Assembly: GCA_025350885.1 (NCBI GenBank)
Contig: JANXXA010000527.1
Location: 1-15,312, forward strand
Direction: 5' to 3'
DNA length: 15,312 nucleotides
Source of the DNA: Phenylobacterium sp.
GTDB taxonomy: Bacteria; Pseudomonadota; Alphaproteobacteria; Caulobacterales; Caulobacteraceae
The translations under genes and the position numbers were made by a program. The notes beneath the pieces are model-generated. The model worked only from the letters and a program-made list of their open reading frames with translations, did not search any database and had not been told where the DNA came from. Below, piece after piece: positions 1 to 7,294 of the stretch. Each line of letters opens with the position of its first letter. The stretch's first letter is position 1.

Positions 1-1
1 G

Positions 2-415
2 GTGGCGCAGGCCCGGCGGCGGATCGACGCCTATGAAGTCGAGGTGCGCATCGTCCGCGCGCCGCTGGCCGGCCGGATCGTGCGGCGCGACGCCGTGGCC
101 GGCGCCTACGCCGCGGCCGCCGGTCCGCTGTTCCTGCTGGAGCCGGATGGCCGGCGTGTGGTGCGCGCCGAACTGGACGAATCGTTCGCCGAGCGGGTGC
201 GGCCCGGGTCATCAGCCACGGTGACTCCGGAATTTCAGCCCGGCCGGACCTATCACGCCCGGGTGCTGCGGGTGGCCGACGTGCTGACCGGCGCCGCGAT
301 CTCCGAGGACGCCGCCGCCAAGACCGACACGCGCGTGGTCTCGGTCCTGCTGACGCTTGACGGCGCGACGGACCTGAAGATCGGCCAGCGGGTGCTGGTG
401 CGCTTCGCCCCATGA
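2..415 (+). CDS. HlyD/MacA-type periplasmic adaptor subunit, C-terminal part (cut by window edge)
   Basis: Membrane fusion proteins bridge an inner-membrane pump and an outer-membrane channel through the periplasm. The reading frame is open to the left edge, so the N-terminus (membrane anchor and most of the coiled coil) is missing; the GTG at base 2 is not a credible start. The visible 137 residues begin at the end of a helical hairpin and enter the second half of a lipoyl-like domain (RAPLAGRIVRR, then a conserved Gly-rich turn). A beta-barrel domain follows (the segment around VVRAELDES and RPGSSATV), ending in IGQRVLVRF, which is typical of this family. The stop overlaps the start of the outer-membrane factor gene by ATGA, so the two are translationally coupled. 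The ABC ATPase downstream suggests an ABC-driven rather than RND-driven pump. Family assignment is firm; the substrate is unknown. Confidence 0.8.
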   Translation: MAQARRRIDAYEVEVRIVRAPLAGRIVRRDAVAGAYAAAAGPLFLLEPDGRRVVRAELDESFAERVRPGSSATVTPEFQPGRTYHARVLRVADVLTGAAISEDAAAKTDTRVVSVLLTLDGATDLKIGQRVLVRFAP

Positions 416-1755
416 CCGGAGCCAGTCACGGTATCGCGCTGGGCTCCAGTCTGGCGCTGGCGGTCCTGCTGAGCGGCTGCGCACACGAGACCGCCGCCGA
501 CCGCGCGCCCCGACCAGACCCCGTGGCGCGGCTGACGCCAGCCGGGGACCCGATCTGGCGCGAGAACCTCGGGGATCCGGCGCTGGCTGACCTGCTGCGC
601 CGCGCCGACCTCGGAGCGCTGGACGTCAAGATCGCGCTCGCCCGGCTGGAGCGGGCGCAGGCCGAGGTGGATCTGGCCGGCGCGGCAGCGGGACCGAGAC
701 TGGAGGCCGGCGTGGCGGGCGCACTGGGGGGACGGACCTTCGCCTCGCGCCGGGCGGTCGGTGCGCCGACGTTGGAAGCCACCTACGAGTTCGACGTGTC
801 CGGGCGGATCGCGCGCTTGCGCCAGGCCGCGGCCTCCGAGTGGACGGCCAGCGCCGCCGAGGTGGCCGGGGCGCGGCTGCTGGTCGGCGCGGAGACGGCG
901 CGCGCCTAGGTCGGGCTTTGCGCCGCTCAGGATGAGCTGGCCGCCGCCGGGCGGCGGCAGACCGCGGCGGGGCGGTCGGCGACCCTGGTCCGCGCCCGGC
1001 TGGCGGAAGGACTGGCCACCGGCCCCGACGTCGAGGTCCAGGTCGCGGCCCTCGACGCGGCCACGGGGGCCGCCCAGGCGGCGGGGCTGGCGTTACGCTC
1101 GCAGGCGGCGCGACTGGCGGCGCTGACCGGCGGGTCGCCCCTGCCCGAGCCCGCGCCCTGCGCCTTGCCAGACTTGCCGCCGGCGTCGCAAGTCGTGGCG
1201 GCGGATCTGGGGGATGGCCGTCCCGATGTGCAGGCCGCGCTGGCCCGGTTGCAGGCGGCGGACTTCCGCCGCGCCGCCGCCGTCGCCGCCGAGCGCCCTC
1301 AGTTCCTCATCTCCGCGGTAATCGGCGCGCCGGATGCGGCCATCGCCACCCTGCTCGATACCCGCGCCCTGGCCTGGGCCCTGGCCGGCCGGATCGGCGA
1401 GACCCTGCTGGATGCCGGCGCCGGACGGGCGCGGATCCGAGCCGCGGCGAGCGAGGCCGACCTCGCCGACCTGGCCTATCGCAAGACGGTGCTGCAGGGT
1501 TGGACGGAGCTGCGGATCGCGGCGATGACGGCGGTGGCGGCGGACGAACGCTTGGCCGCTGCCCGCCGCGCCGACGTGCGCGCGCAAGCCCGGCTTGGCG
1601 TCGCCCGAGCGCGCCATGACCAGGGCGCCACCGACGGGCTGGCGCTGGCGCAGGCGCGGGAGGGCCTTGAGCAGGCCCACGATCTTGTGCGCCAGGCCCG
1701 GCTCGGCGCGGCCGAGGCGCGCATCGCGCGTGGGCTGGCGGGCGGCGGTCGGTGA
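412..1755 (+). pseudogene. NodT/TolC-type outer-membrane efflux lipoprotein interrupted by an in-frame amber stop
   Basis: Outer-membrane factors form the exit duct of tripartite exporters. The start at 412 overlaps the adaptor stop (ATGA). The product begins with a lipoprotein signal: a hydrophobic stretch ending in LLSGC, with Cys23 as the expected lipidated residue. The frame runs to TAG at 907-909 (codon 166) and then continues in the same frame, with no further stop, to TGA at 1753-1755. That gives about 447 codons, a normal length for the family. Sequence after the stop is still typical helical-repeat OMF sequence (Ala/Arg/Leu/Glu-rich; AARRADVRAQARLGVARA near 1560-1615). The context ETARA-stop-VGLCAAQ matches a place where relatives usually have Tyr, so a TAC/TAT to TAG change is the simplest history. 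No indel is needed to restore the frame. Either a recent nonsense mutation, a sequencing error, or amber readthrough. A TTG-started downstream piece (1165-1755) could only be a fragment. Confidence 0.82.
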
Positions 1756-2432
1756 CGTCGTGGGTTATCCAGGCGCACGGGATCGCCAAGACCTATGGCC
1801 AGGGGCCGCAGGCGGTGCAGGCCCTGCGGCCGATGGATTTCAAGGTCGACCGCGGCGAGTTCCTGATCGTCGCCGGGCCCTCCGGCTCTGGCAAATCGAC
1901 GCTGCTGGCCGTCGTCTCCGGGCTGCTGACGCCGAGCACGGGATCGGTGACGGTGCTGGGGCGCGACCTGGCGGCGATGTCGCGCGACGCCTTCGACCGG
2001 TTCCGGCTGGAAAGCTTCGGCTTCATCTTTCAGGGGTTCCACCTGCTGCCGGCGCTGACCGCCACCGAGCAGGTGAGCATCGTCCTGCAGCACCAGGGCC
2101 TTCGCTGGTCGGCGGCGCGCGGTCAGGCGCGTGCGGCGCTGGAGCTGATGGGCCTTGGCGCACGCCTCGACAGCCGCCCGGCCGAACTCTCCGGGGGCGA
2201 GAAACAGCGGGTCGCCATCGCCCGAGCGCTCGCCAAGCGACCCCAGCTGATCTTCGCCGACGAGCCCACCTCGGCGCTGGATTCGGAGAATGGGCGGCAG
2301 GTCACGCGGATGCTGCGCGCCGCCGCCGAACAGGACGGGGCCACGGTGGTCTGCGTCACCCACGACCCGCGCCTGATCGAACACGCCAGCCGGGTGATCC
2401 GTATGGAAGATGGCGCCTTGCTTGCGCCCTGA
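1752..2432 (+). CDS. ABC transporter ATP-binding protein, MacB/LolD type
   Basis: Cytoplasmic ATPase of an ABC exporter of the MacB/LolD group. The 226-residue, single-domain protein has all nucleotide-binding motifs: Walker A GPSGSGKST (residues 42-50), Q-loop FIFQGFHLLP (Gln94), signature LSGGEKQRVAIARAL (from residue 146), Walker B LIFADEPTSALD (from 166) and the H-loop CVTHD (His204). The GTG start at 1752 overlaps the TGA of the outer-membrane factor gene, which supports one transcript with the adaptor and channel genes. The partner permease (FtsX-like in this family) is not downstream, where ACP and ketosynthase genes follow, so it should lie left of the window. The group handles macrolides, lipoproteins, peptides or other amphiphiles; the substrate here is not readable from sequence. 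The ATPase looks intact although the channel gene beside it is broken. Confidence 0.93.
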   Translation: MTSWVIQAHGIAKTYGQGPQAVQALRPMDFKVDRGEFLIVAGPSGSGKSTLLAVVSGLLTPSTGSVTVLGRDLAAMSRDAFDRFRLESFGFIFQGFHLLPALTATEQVSIVLQHQGLRWSAARGQARAALELMGLGARLDSRPAELSGGEKQRVAIARALAKRPQLIFADEPTSALDSENGRQVTRMLRAAAEQDGATVVCVTHDPRLIEHASRVIRMEDGALLAP

Positions 2433-2521
2433 GCTTGGTGGATTGAGGCGGTAAGACTTCGGCGACGTCGGCGTTGGGGGGTTCCGGTCCCCGCGATCCG
2501 ACCCATGGAAATGACGGTGCA

Positions 2522-2773
2522 ATGGTTCAGACAGTTCCCACGGACGACCAGTTGTTCGATGTGATCGCCAAGGAGGCCCTGGTTGATCGCGCCCTGCTGA
2601 ACCGCGACGCCGCCCTGGAGGACCTGGGCATCGCCTCGCTCGACGTGATCAGCGTGCTGTTCGAGGTCGAGGAACAGTTCGGCATCGTCGTCGAGGCCAG
2701 CGACCTGGAAGACTGCAAGACCCTGGGGCAGCTGATCGACAAGCTGAAAGCCCAGGCGCCGGTCTCCGCCTGA
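2522..2773 (+). CDS. acyl carrier protein
   Basis: Small acidic four-helix carrier of 83 residues that would hold acyl chains on a 4'-phosphopantetheine arm. The attachment Ser is Ser39 in LEDLGIASLDV, followed by the recognition helix with EVEEQFGI. In housekeeping AcpP the residue before the Ser is Asp (DSL); here it is Ala (ASL), as in several specialised carriers, so this is probably not the main fatty-acid ACP. The ATG at 2522 is preferred over the longer frame from 2474, because the extra N-terminal residues do not resemble an ACP. The Shine-Dalgarno is weak. It follows the ABC ATPase gene by 89 bases that contain no clear promoter or terminator, and is 16 bases before the ketosynthase, its likely partner. 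A dedicated ACP next to one ketosynthase and a desaturase points to a special acyl product. Confidence 0.9.
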   Translation: MVQTVPTDDQLFDVIAKEALVDRALLNRDAALEDLGIASLDVISVLFEVEEQFGIVVEASDLEDCKTLGQLIDKLKAQAPVSA

Positions 2774-2789
2774 CGCCGGGAGTTCACGC

Positions 2790-4016
2790 GTGAACCGCAT
2801 CGCCGTCACCGGCCTGGGCGCGATTTCGGCGCTGGGCGCCTCGATCGAGGACAACTGGCAGGCGGTGGCCGCCGGCCGGGGCGGCATCGCGCGGTGCGTC
2901 ATGGGCATATCGCCGCATGGCCCCGGCGGGCTGGAGCTGCCCATGGCCCGGGTTGCAGACGGCTATGAGGCGGCGCTGGACGCGGCGCTGGGCCGACCGG
3001 TGGCCGGCGGGCTCGACCCCTTTGCGCGGTTCGTGCTGGCCCCGGCGCTGGAGGCGCTGGAGCAGTCGGGCCTGCGCGGCCATCCGGTGCTGGAGGAGCG
3101 GACCGCGATCGTCTTCGGCCATGGCCTGGGCGGTCTGGCCACCCTGGAGGCCGGCTATGAGCGGCTCTTCGGGCTGAAGTCGCCGCGCATGCACCCCTCG
3201 ACCGTGCCCAAGGTGATGGTCAGCGCCGGGGTCAGCGCCGCGGCCATGGCGTTCGAGATCCGCGGGCCGGTGTTTGCCGTCTCCAGCGCCTGCGCCTCAT
3301 CGGCCCACGCCATCGCCCAGGGCGCGGCGATGATCGCCATGGGTCAGGTCGACGTGGCCATGGTCGGCGGCAGCGAGGCCGTCTCCACCGCCGGGTCGGT
3401 GCGCGCCTGGGAAGCGATCCGCGCCATGTCGCCGGTGACCTGCCGCCCGTTCTCCGCCGACCGGGACGGCATGGTGCTGGGCGAGGGCGGGGCGGTGCTG
3501 ATGCTCGAAGCCTGGGACCATGCCCAGGCGCGGGGCGCAACGATCCTCGGTGAACTGGTCGGCTGGGGCATGTCGTCGGACGCTTTCCACATCACCCAGC
3601 CCTCGCCGGAAGGCCAGGCCCGCGCCATGCGCCAGGCCGCCCGCCAGGCAGGCGCGCTGGAACGCGACGACATCCTGGTCTCCGCCCACGGGACGGGCAC
3701 CCCGCTGAACGACGCGGCCGAGACCCGGTCCCTGGTGGAGGTGTTCGGCGCGCGCGCGCGGGCCATGCCGGTGATCGCCACCAAGAGCGCCCACGGCCAC
3801 CTGATCGGTGGCTCGGCGGCCCTGCAGGCGGCGCTGGGCCTGCGGGCGCTGGCGCAGGGCCTAGCCCCGCCGATCCAGAACTTCACCACCCGCGACCCGG
3901 AGTGCGACCTGGACCTGGTGGTCGGCGCCGCGCGGCCGATCACGTCGCGGCTGCTGCTGCAGAACGCCTTCGCCTTCGGCGGCCTGAACGTGGCCCTGAT
4001 GTTCGCGGCGGCGTGA
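2790..4016 (+). CDS. beta-ketoacyl-ACP synthase, KAS II (FabF)-like
   Basis: Condensing enzyme that joins an acyl chain to malonyl-ACP with loss of CO2. The 408-residue length fits single-domain KAS I/II. The catalytic triad is complete: Cys168 in VSSACASSAHA, His300 in VSAHGTGTPLND and His337 in KSAHGHLIGGSAA (Lys332 also conserved). The C-terminal glycine-rich loop reads NAFAFGGLN, where typical FabF has NSFGFGGTN, so the acyl-binding side has drifted from the housekeeping form. The start is GTG at 2790, with GGGAG a few bases upstream. It directly follows the ACP gene, and the two look like one unit. No reductase or dehydratase genes accompany it in the window, so any extension cycle would borrow the cell's FabG/FabZ/FabI or stop after one condensation. 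The gene ends 17 bases from the converging desaturase stop, with no hairpin terminator between. Confidence 0.93.
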   Translation: MNRIAVTGLGAISALGASIEDNWQAVAAGRGGIARCVMGISPHGPGGLELPMARVADGYEAALDAALGRPVAGGLDPFARFVLAPALEALEQSGLRGHPVLEERTAIVFGHGLGGLATLEAGYERLFGLKSPRMHPSTVPKVMVSAGVSAAAMAFEIRGPVFAVSSACASSAHAIAQGAAMIAMGQVDVAMVGGSEAVSTAGSVRAWEAIRAMSPVTCRPFSADRDGMVLGEGGAVLMLEAWDHAQARGATILGELVGWGMSSDAFHITQPSPEGQARAMRQAARQAGALERDDILVSAHGTGTPLNDAAETRSLVEVFGARARAMPVIATKSAHGHLIGGSAALQAALGLRALAQGLAPPIQNFTTRDPECDLDLVVGAARPITSRLLLQNAFAFGGLNVALMFAAA

Positions 4017-4033
4017 GCCGCGACGCACATATG

Positions 4034-4945
4034 TCACCGGCGGCTTGCGCCCCGTTCCAAAAACCCCAGGAAGTGCGCCGGCCGGATCACCCGCACCCCG
4101 GCGGCGCGCTGGTCGGCCAGGGTCTCGGTGCGCAGGGCCTGCATCCGCGTCCAGTGCTGCTTGGGGCGGTGGTGGTGCTCGGCGTGGTAGCCGTTGTTGA
4201 GGAAAGCGAAGTTGTAGAGCGGCGCATAGGTCGAGACGCCGGTGGCGATGGGAACCTCGGGCTGGGCGCCGAAGTGCTCGTAATAGGCGATCAGGAACGA
4301 CAGGCTCTGGCCGAGGTAGTAGAACGGCGCCAGCACCGCGACGAAGTCCCAGTGGATCAGCGCCGCGCCGGCGTAGACCACCACCAGCAGCCAGAACTCC
4401 TGCAAGGCGCGACGCGCCTCGTCGGGGCGTTTGGCGCGAATCCGGCGGGCCACCGCGAACGGGCCGTCGTCACGCCAGAAGCCCAGCAGGACATAGGGCA
4501 GGGCCGCCTCGGCCTGGCCGTTCTTGCCGTGCCGATAGATCGAGATCGGGTCCAGCGTCTGGCCGTCGGCGTCGGGCCGGTCGGAGTTGCCGGCGTGGTG
4601 TCGCATGTGGACAAACCGGTACATGGTCTGCGGCGTGCCGTTGGCCAGCGTCAGGGCGAACTCGACGAACCGGTTCATCACCTTCGAGGTGAAGAACGGG
4701 TTGTGGATGAAGTTGTGCGAGACGGAATCCTGGTTCCAGCCGATGGCGAAGGCATAGAGCGCCGCGCCCGCCAGCCGCGCCGGCCAACCCAGCGCCGGCC
4801 AGGCCAGGAAGAACGCCGCCAGCAGGCCCAGGTGCAGGAACGCCAAGGCGGCGGGGACGGCGTCCCAGGCGCTGTAGCGGAAAATGGCCGGGCTGCGGGC
4901 CGGACTCAGGCTCACGCTGCGGGCCTCATCGGGGAACGGGCTCAT
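4034..4945 (-). CDS. membrane fatty-acid desaturase family protein
   Basis: Integral-membrane di-iron oxidase of the fatty acid desaturase family (303 residues). The three histidine boxes are all present: HNFIH (His77, His81), HMRHH (His113, His116, His117) and HAEHH (His254, His257, His258), with an additional YYEHFG His near 224. Hydrophobic segments lie around residues 30-70, 180-215 and flanking the boxes. The family includes acyl-lipid, acyl-CoA and acyl-ACP desaturases and some hydroxylases; the substrate cannot be fixed from motifs. It is the last gene of a minus-strand operon: its ATG lies 20 bases inside the 3' end of the upstream SMR-type gene, indicating coupled translation. It converges on the ACP-ketosynthase pair, suggesting an ACP- or lipid-bound acyl chain as substrate (inference). 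Confidence 0.9.
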   Translation of the reverse strand: MSPFPDEARSVSLSPARSPAIFRYSAWDAVPAALAFLHLGLLAAFFLAWPALGWPARLAGAALYAFAIGWNQDSVSHNFIHNPFFTSKVMNRFVEFALTLANGTPQTMYRFVHMRHHAGNSDRPDADGQTLDPISIYRHGKNGQAEAALPYVLLGFWRDDGPFAVARRIRAKRPDEARRALQEFWLLVVVYAGAALIHWDFVAVLAPFYYLGQSLSFLIAYYEHFGAQPEVPIATGVSTYAPLYNFAFLNNGYHAEHHHRPKQHWTRMQALRTETLADQRAAGVRVIRPAHFLGFLERGASRR

Positions 4946-5312
4946 GGCCGACCAGCCATACCCCGATCAGGATCGCGGCGCCTCCAAAGATCTCCAGCGC
5001 GCTGACCGGCTCGCCCAGCAGAGTCCAGCCCATGCCGACCACCAGGACATAGCCGAGCGCGGTCATCGGGAAGGCCGCGCTCAGCGACAGCTGCGCCAGC
5101 ACCGTCAGCCAGATGGCCAGCGTGGCGATCTCCAGCCCGATCCAGGCGGCCACCCACGGGGTGTGCGCGGCCAGGGCGAACCAGCCCGGCCCGAACGGCT
5201 GGCTCATCAGGGCATGCGCCGTGCGCACCGCCAGATACTGGTTGGCCAGCCCCAGCGCCGGCATGGCCACCCACAGCAGCGGCATCACGGCCGGTCGCGG
5301 GGCGTGGGTCAT
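4926..5312 (-). CDS. SMR/EamA-like small four-helix membrane protein (second of a pair)
   Basis: Small membrane protein of 128 residues with four predicted helices and a C-terminal segment GGAAILIGVWLVG that is typical of SMR/DMT half-carriers (the EmrE and ArnE/ArnF size class). LGEPVSALE before the last helix matches the LGE-Lxxx-Q/E turn of this superfamily. The first helix lacks the membrane Glu used by EmrE; at the equivalent place the sequence has LANQYLA. Its start overlaps the stop of the other small carrier by ATGA, and its own end overlaps the desaturase start by 20 bases. Two unlike tandem SMR genes usually form a heterodimer, as with ArnE/ArnF, which flips a lipid-linked sugar. 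A lipid-linked or lipophilic substrate would suit the neighbours, but this is inference. Confidence 0.75.
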   Translation of the reverse strand: MTHAPRPAVMPLLWVAMPALGLANQYLAVRTAHALMSQPFGPGWFALAAHTPWVAAWIGLEIATLAIWLTVLAQLSLSAAFPMTALGYVLVVGMGWTLLGEPVSALEIFGGAAILIGVWLVGHEPVPR

Positions 5313-5680
5313 GCGCCGGAAAACCCGACGCAGACGACGCCCAGGAAGATCAGGCCGGCGCCGAACACCTGGCGGATCGACAGCCGCTCGCCCAGCAGCA
5401 GCACGCCCGCCAGCGGCACGGCGGCGTAGGAAAGGGTCATGATCGGAAAGGCCAGACTGAGCGGCGTGCGTTGCAGCACCTGCACCCAGGCGATGCTTTC
5501 CACCACCCAGATCGCGGCGCCCAACCAGACCAGCGGCTGGCGGGCGAATCGAAGGGCCGAGCCCGAGATTTCGCCATCGACGTTGGCGGCGGACTTGAAG
5601 CTGACCTGCTGCACGGTTTCGGCGAAGACGCAGAAGGCCAGCAGGCCAAGGGCGATCGCACTGAGGCGTGGCGGGTTCAT
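5309..5680 (-). CDS. SMR/EamA-like small four-helix membrane protein (first of a pair)
   Basis: A 123-residue membrane protein with four helices. The ATG at 5680 (MNPPRL) is chosen over the longer open frame reaching 5767, because the upstream residues are polar and unlike a membrane protein, and GGAG lies about 12 bases before this ATG. Helix 1 contains FAETVQQVSFKSA, which carries the conserved Glu (Glu21) and the downstream Lys-Ser seen in SMR proteins. LGERLSIRQ precedes the last helix (FGAGLIFLGVVCVG). It is the first gene of the operon SMR1-SMR2-desaturase, overlapping SMR2 by ATGA. The region upstream (5681-5902) is shared with the divergent DUF1295 gene and must hold its promoter. With a Glu here and none in its partner, an asymmetric heterodimer is likely. 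Substrate unknown. Confidence 0.78.
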   Translation of the reverse strand: MNPPRLSAIALGLLAFCVFAETVQQVSFKSAANVDGEISGSALRFARQPLVWLGAAIWVVESIAWVQVLQRTPLSLAFPIMTLSYAAVPLAGVLLLGERLSIRQVFGAGLIFLGVVCVGFSGA

Positions 5681-5815
5681 GATCGCGGATCGCTCCGCCA
5701 GCCGCCGCGGCGCGGGCTGTTGACGATCTTCAGTGATATTCGCACGATCGCGGCCTCCGGCGGACACAGCTACTCCGTAACGCCGCCGGTGACGAGGCGA
5801 AGCCCGGGCCGTGAC

Positions 5816-5826
5816 GCACGTCGTGC
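5816..5826. promoter_or_regulatory. short perfect dyad in divergent promoter region
   Basis: GCACG-T-CGTGC is a perfect 5-bp dyad around one base. It sits between the SMR/desaturase operon (minus) and the DUF1295 gene (plus), about 77 bases upstream of the DUF1295 start. It could be a regulator site or chance in GC-rich DNA. I could not place a convincing sigma-70 promoter; TTGCGA (5828) with TAGAAA (5850), spacer 16, is the best weak match on the plus strand. Confidence 0.25.
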
Positions 5827-5902
5827 ATTGCGAAGCTGGCTTAGTGGCATAGAAAGACTGTCAGACTGCGCCTCAACGGGGCGGCCCCGGGGGAGGGGGA
5901 CT

Positions 5903-6712
5903 ATGCCGCAATTGGTCACCGTGCTGGCGGTCAACGCCGGGGTCATCGTGGCGCTGTTCGTCCTGGCCTGGGCGCTCTGCGTGGCGATGCGCGACTGCAC
6001 GCCGGTCGACAGCCTCTGGGGCGTCGGCATGGGCGTGACGGCGATTTCGACCTTCATCCAGACTGGCGGCGGGACGCCTCGGCGCATGGTGCTGACCGGG
6101 ATCTGCGTCGCCTGGGCGCTGCGGCTCGGCGGCTACCTCCTGTGGCGCTGGCGCGATCACGGACCGGACGGCCGCTATGTGCGGATGCTGGACAAGGCCA
6201 AGGTGGAGCGCGGCTGGGGCTATGGCTACGCGGCCTTTCGCCTGGTGTTCCTGCTGCAGATGCCGCTGCTCTGGCTGGTCTGTCTGCCGGTTCAGCTCGG
6301 CCAGATCGCCGCCGAGCCGTCGCGGCTGGGCCCGATCGGCTGGATCGGTGCGGGGCTGGCGCTGTTCGGCCTGGCGTTCGAGAGCCTCGCCGACTGGCAG
6401 CTGGTGCGGTTCAAGCAGGACCCGGCCAACACGGGCGACGTCCTCGACCGGGGCCTGTGGCGCTACACCCGGCACCCCAACTATTTCGGCGACGCCTGCG
6501 TCTGGTGGGGGCTGTGGCTGGTGGCGGCGGAGACCACGCCTGGCCTGTTCGCCGTGATCGGGCCGGCCTTTCTGGTGTTCACCCTGACCCGCTGGAGCGG
6601 CGTGCCTACTGTCGAGGGCCGCCTGCGCCGCCGCAAGCCGGCCTACGACGCCTATATGCGCCGCACCTCGGGCTTCATCCCCTGGCCGCCCAAGCCTCTG
6701 GACGCGGACTGA
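5903..6712 (+). CDS. DUF1295 membrane protein (steroid 5-alpha-reductase-like / ICMT fold)
   Basis: Integral membrane protein of 269 residues in the DUF1295 family, related in fold to steroid 5-alpha-reductases and isoprenylcysteine methyltransferases. The ATG at 5903 follows a strong GGGAGGGGGA ribosome site; the open frame continues far upstream but that part is antisense to the small carrier gene. Hydrophobic segments lie near residues 5-30, 40-55, 62-82, 110-132, 145-162, 198-210 and 213-230. The diagnostic C-terminal part is GLWRYTRHPNYFGD (184-197), followed by the WWGLW helix and a basic, tyrosine-rich end (RRKPAYDAYMRRT). The HPNYFGD motif is the cofactor-binding signature of this fold. 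Family members often sit beside lipid-modifying genes, and here it is divergent from a desaturase operon. The actual reaction, reduction or methyl transfer on a lipid, is not established. Confidence 0.87.
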   Translation: MPQLVTVLAVNAGVIVALFVLAWALCVAMRDCTPVDSLWGVGMGVTAISTFIQTGGGTPRRMVLTGICVAWALRLGGYLLWRWRDHGPDGRYVRMLDKAKVERGWGYGYAAFRLVFLLQMPLLWLVCLPVQLGQIAAEPSRLGPIGWIGAGLALFGLAFESLADWQLVRFKQDPANTGDVLDRGLWRYTRHPNYFGDACVWWGLWLVAAETTPGLFAVIGPAFLVFTLTRWSGVPTVEGRLRRRKPAYDAYMRRTSGFIPWPPKPLDAD

Positions 6713-6754
6713 CCGGGCCATCTTGCTGCCCGCCACATCGTCGGTCGCCAACCT

Positions 6755-7186
6755 TCAACCAGCCAGCGGCCGGTCGAGCAGGGTCGTCACCTGCGCCGAC
6801 AGCGGCGAACCTGACTTCTGGTCGGCGATGACGCCCAGGTCCACATAGTCGCGCCAGCCGACGATCAGATCGTCGCGAAATTCCAGCACCCCAGCGTAGG
6901 GGGCCGCGACGCGTATCCCGTCGGCGGTGCGATACTCGTCCACGCCTTCGATGAACAGGCGCTCGCCGGCCTCGGCATGGGCGAAGATGTTCCACTGGAT
7001 GGCGTGCATGTCCTGCTGGAACCGGGTCAGCAATTTGGCCGCGGCAGCCTTGCCGCGGACCGGCGGCAGGGCGCCCGCCGCATAGTGCCAGACAATGTCG
7101 TCGGCCATATGCGCCAGGACGCCCTCGACGTCCTTGGCCTGCCAAGCCTCGATTACCTGGCGGAGTATCCCGTAGTTGCGACCCAT
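6755..7186 (-). CDS. limonene-1,2-epoxide hydrolase-like / NTF2-fold protein
   Basis: A 143-residue NTF2-fold protein. The segment from about residue 90 (RVAAPYAGVLEFRDDLIVGWRDYVDLG) has the arrangement of the limonene-epoxide hydrolase catalytic domain: a beta strand, then WRDY with the Asp (Asp113) expected to act in epoxide opening. In characterised enzymes an Arg-x-Asp pair precedes this; by eye the matching stretch is IEGVDEY, so the Asp (Asp83) is kept but the Arg is Gly81. That may abolish or alter the hydrolase activity, and the protein may act as an isomerase or other NTF2-fold enzyme. It is the last gene of the minus-strand group and is followed by convergence with the DUF1295 gene (42-base gap). 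A hairpin-forming leader separates it from the SnoaL-like gene upstream. GGTGAG about 6 bases before the ATG supports the start. Confidence 0.75.
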   Translation of the reverse strand: MGRNYGILRQVIEAWQAKDVEGVLAHMADDIVWHYAAGALPPVRGKAAAAKLLTRFQQDMHAIQWNIFAHAEAGERLFIEGVDEYRTADGIRVAAPYAGVLEFRDDLIVGWRDYVDLGVIADQKSGSPLSAQVTTLLDRPLAG

Positions 7187-7212
7187 GCGTGCTCACCCGC
7201 GTTGAGGGATGG

Positions 7213-7236
7213 CCAGGCGCGTCGCGCCCGGCCTGG
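7213..7236 (-). other. GC-rich hairpin between the two NTF2-fold genes
   Basis: Bases 7216-7228 form GGCGC-GTC-GCGCC, flanked by CCA and TGG (alternatively CCAGGC 7213-7218 with GCCTGG 7231-7236). It lies in the 108-base gap between the SnoaL-like gene and the epoxide-hydrolase-like gene. There is no T-run on the minus strand, so it is not a standard intrinsic terminator; it may stabilise a processed end or tune expression of the last gene. Confidence 0.35.
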
Positions 7237-7294
7237 AAACGGTCAGAACAGTACAGAGATTTCCGCCCGACGACCTGCTGTATGCATCGTCCGC

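Noticed and set aside
907..909. TAG as a recoded amino acid (for example pyrrolysine)
   Set aside because: No pyrrolysine genes are seen, the family position is normally Tyr, and a point mutation is simpler.
2433..2521. Promoter or terminator between the ABC ATPase and ACP genes
   Set aside because: Only a weak GGGG...CCCC hairpin without a T-run and no convincing -35/-10 pair could be found.
5471..5902. Upstream extension of the DUF1295 open frame
   Set aside because: It runs antisense through the SMR gene and has no membrane-protein character; the ATG at 5903 has a strong ribosome site.
7187..7294. ECF-sigma promoter or LexA box on the minus strand (GGAAA...CGTT, GTTC repeats)
   Set aside because: Spacing (18 bases or 5 bases) does not fit the known consensus for either site.
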